Of a DNA stretch of 64,000 nt, positions 63,572-64,000 are shown piece after piece. The DNA comes from Rhizobium sp. Root483D2 (GTDB lineage: Bacteria; Pseudomonadota; Alphaproteobacteria; Rhizobiales; Rhizobiaceae). Positions within the stretch are counted from its first letter, which is position 1; every line of letters starts with the position of its first letter. The DNA lies in contig NZ_LMFB01000019.1 of NCBI RefSeq assembly GCF_001426685.1, forward strand, positions 457,958 through 521,957. The letters are read 5' to 3'. The translations under genes and the position numbers were made by a program. The notes under the pieces were generated by a model, which was given only the letters and a program-made list of their open reading frames with translations, was not told where the DNA came from and searched no databases.

Positions 63572-63841
63572 ATAGCAATCTCCAGTGTTGACATGAAACG
63601 TGCCTGGGAATTCTGACAGCAGCCTGAACGCGCCAATGCGCGCGCGCCTGTTGTTTTCCCGGCAAAAGCTCCGTCCTGCCCGGCCTAGCGTTCAGGCTCC
63701 TGTCAGAAAAGCGGACCAGATGTGCCGGGGATGGAGACGGCTGCGGCGTGGCACGCGGCCAATGGACCGTGGCTGGGGCTTTGGACCGGCGGGCGGGCTG
63801 CGGCCGGATCCATCCTTTTCGATGTTTTGCAGGAGAGTTGC

Positions 63842-64000
63842 TTGCCGGTGCATAGCCTACCAATCGCCACGCCGCGCGTGTTGCGCCCGGTCATCGGTAG
63901 CGAGATGTTGAGCCTGATCGTGGCGTTTTATCTCGTCTTCCTCACCAACAGGACGTTCTGGTCGAAGGCGGCCGGCTATCTCGGGGCGCCAAGCACGGCG
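63842..64000 (+). CDS. phosphoethanolamine transferase (EptA-like), N-terminal part
   Basis: The first 53 residues of a gene that runs off the right edge. It starts with TTG, with AGGAGAG five bases upstream, and reads RPVIGSEMLSLIVAFYLVFL then TNRTFWSKAAGYL. This is the opening TM helix and the N-R-T-F-W pattern of rhizobial EptA-like lipid A phosphoethanolamine transferases. The sulfatase-like catalytic domain is outside the window, so the call rests on the N-terminus only. Confidence 0.6.
   Translation, partial: MPVHSLPIATPRVLRPVIGSEMLSLIVAFYLVFLTNRTFWSKAAGYLGAPSTA

Noticed and set aside
1..64000. CRISPR array
   Set aside because: No regularly spaced short repeats with unique spacers were seen; the repeats found are palindromic and dispersed.

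Overview
The window is a gene-dense, GC-rich stretch of alphaproteobacterial chromosome, almost certainly from the Rhizobiaceae (Rhizobium/Agrobacterium group). The signs are: the CobS-CobT aerobic cobaltochelatase pair next to a J-domain protein, a TIGR02302-type membrane protein, HIG1, DUF1178, DUF2125 and DUF3108 proteins, a CpdR-type response regulator, a CtrA-type box beside ftsEX, promoters of the rhizobial CTTGAC-N17-CTATAT type, and intergenic mosaic palindromes. Nearly all of it is conserved core chromosome. No integrase other than housekeeping XerD, no IS element, no CRISPR array and no rRNA were found.

Layout. 0-6 kb: left-edge YafK-type L,D-transpeptidase lipoprotein (partial), accA, xerD with a coupled 49-aa membrane protein, then aroK-aroB-CNNM/CBS transporter. 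6-10 kb: bolA, J-domain protein, cobS-cobT. 10-16.4 kb: phytase-like esterase, queuosine-precursor transporter (VUT), rpmB, DUF3108, DMT exporter, cupin, gloB, methyltransferase. 16.4-18.7 kb: hisC-like aminotransferase and a TyrA dehydrogenase, likely the last steps of tyrosine/phenylalanine or histidine synthesis. 18.7-19.7 kb: a small islet of two unrecognised genes. 19.7-25 kb: DUF2125, ChaC-type cyclotransferase, plsC, YdcF, ftsX-ftsE. 25-31.5 kb: DUF3426-like protein, hpt, cpdR, TIGR02302, lysA, lptM-like lipoprotein. 31.5-38.7 kb: argH, tlpA, 3-hydroxybutyryl-CoA dehydrogenase, etfB-etfA, rhomboid, PduO-type cobalamin adenosyltransferase, HIG1 protein. 38.7-44 kb: SDR, YihY, gluQ, AlkA-type glycosylase, HNH nuclease, dsbB, yqaA. 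44-49.6 kb: tRNA-Leu(CAA), small protein, acyl-CoA synthetase, FemAB/CelD-like acetyltransferase coupled to a polysaccharide flippase, a 29-aa ORF. 49.6-56 kb: secA, parvulin, argJ-GNAT-mutT. 56-64 kb: anchored small protein, solitary Flp pilin, methyltransferase, comF, grxC, nitrilase, DUF1178, DUF3291, a ParE-type toxin-antitoxin pair, GNAT, ubiG, a 53-aa membrane protein and the start of a phosphoethanolamine transferase (right edge).

Functional links: cobST and the PduO-type enzyme both serve B12. hbdA with etfBA serves fatty-acid/butyrate oxidation. argH/argJ serve arginine, lysA lysine, aroKB/hisC/tyrA aromatic amino acids. ftsEX, the CtrA box and cpdR connect to cell-cycle control. tlpA and dsbB serve thiol chemistry in the envelope.

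I did not find a convincing large undescribed system. The best candidates for new biology are small: the two-gene islet at 18.99-19.63 kb, the 29-aa ORF beside secA, the solitary Flp pilin pair, and a family of palindromes placed so that they carry the stop codons of convergent genes.
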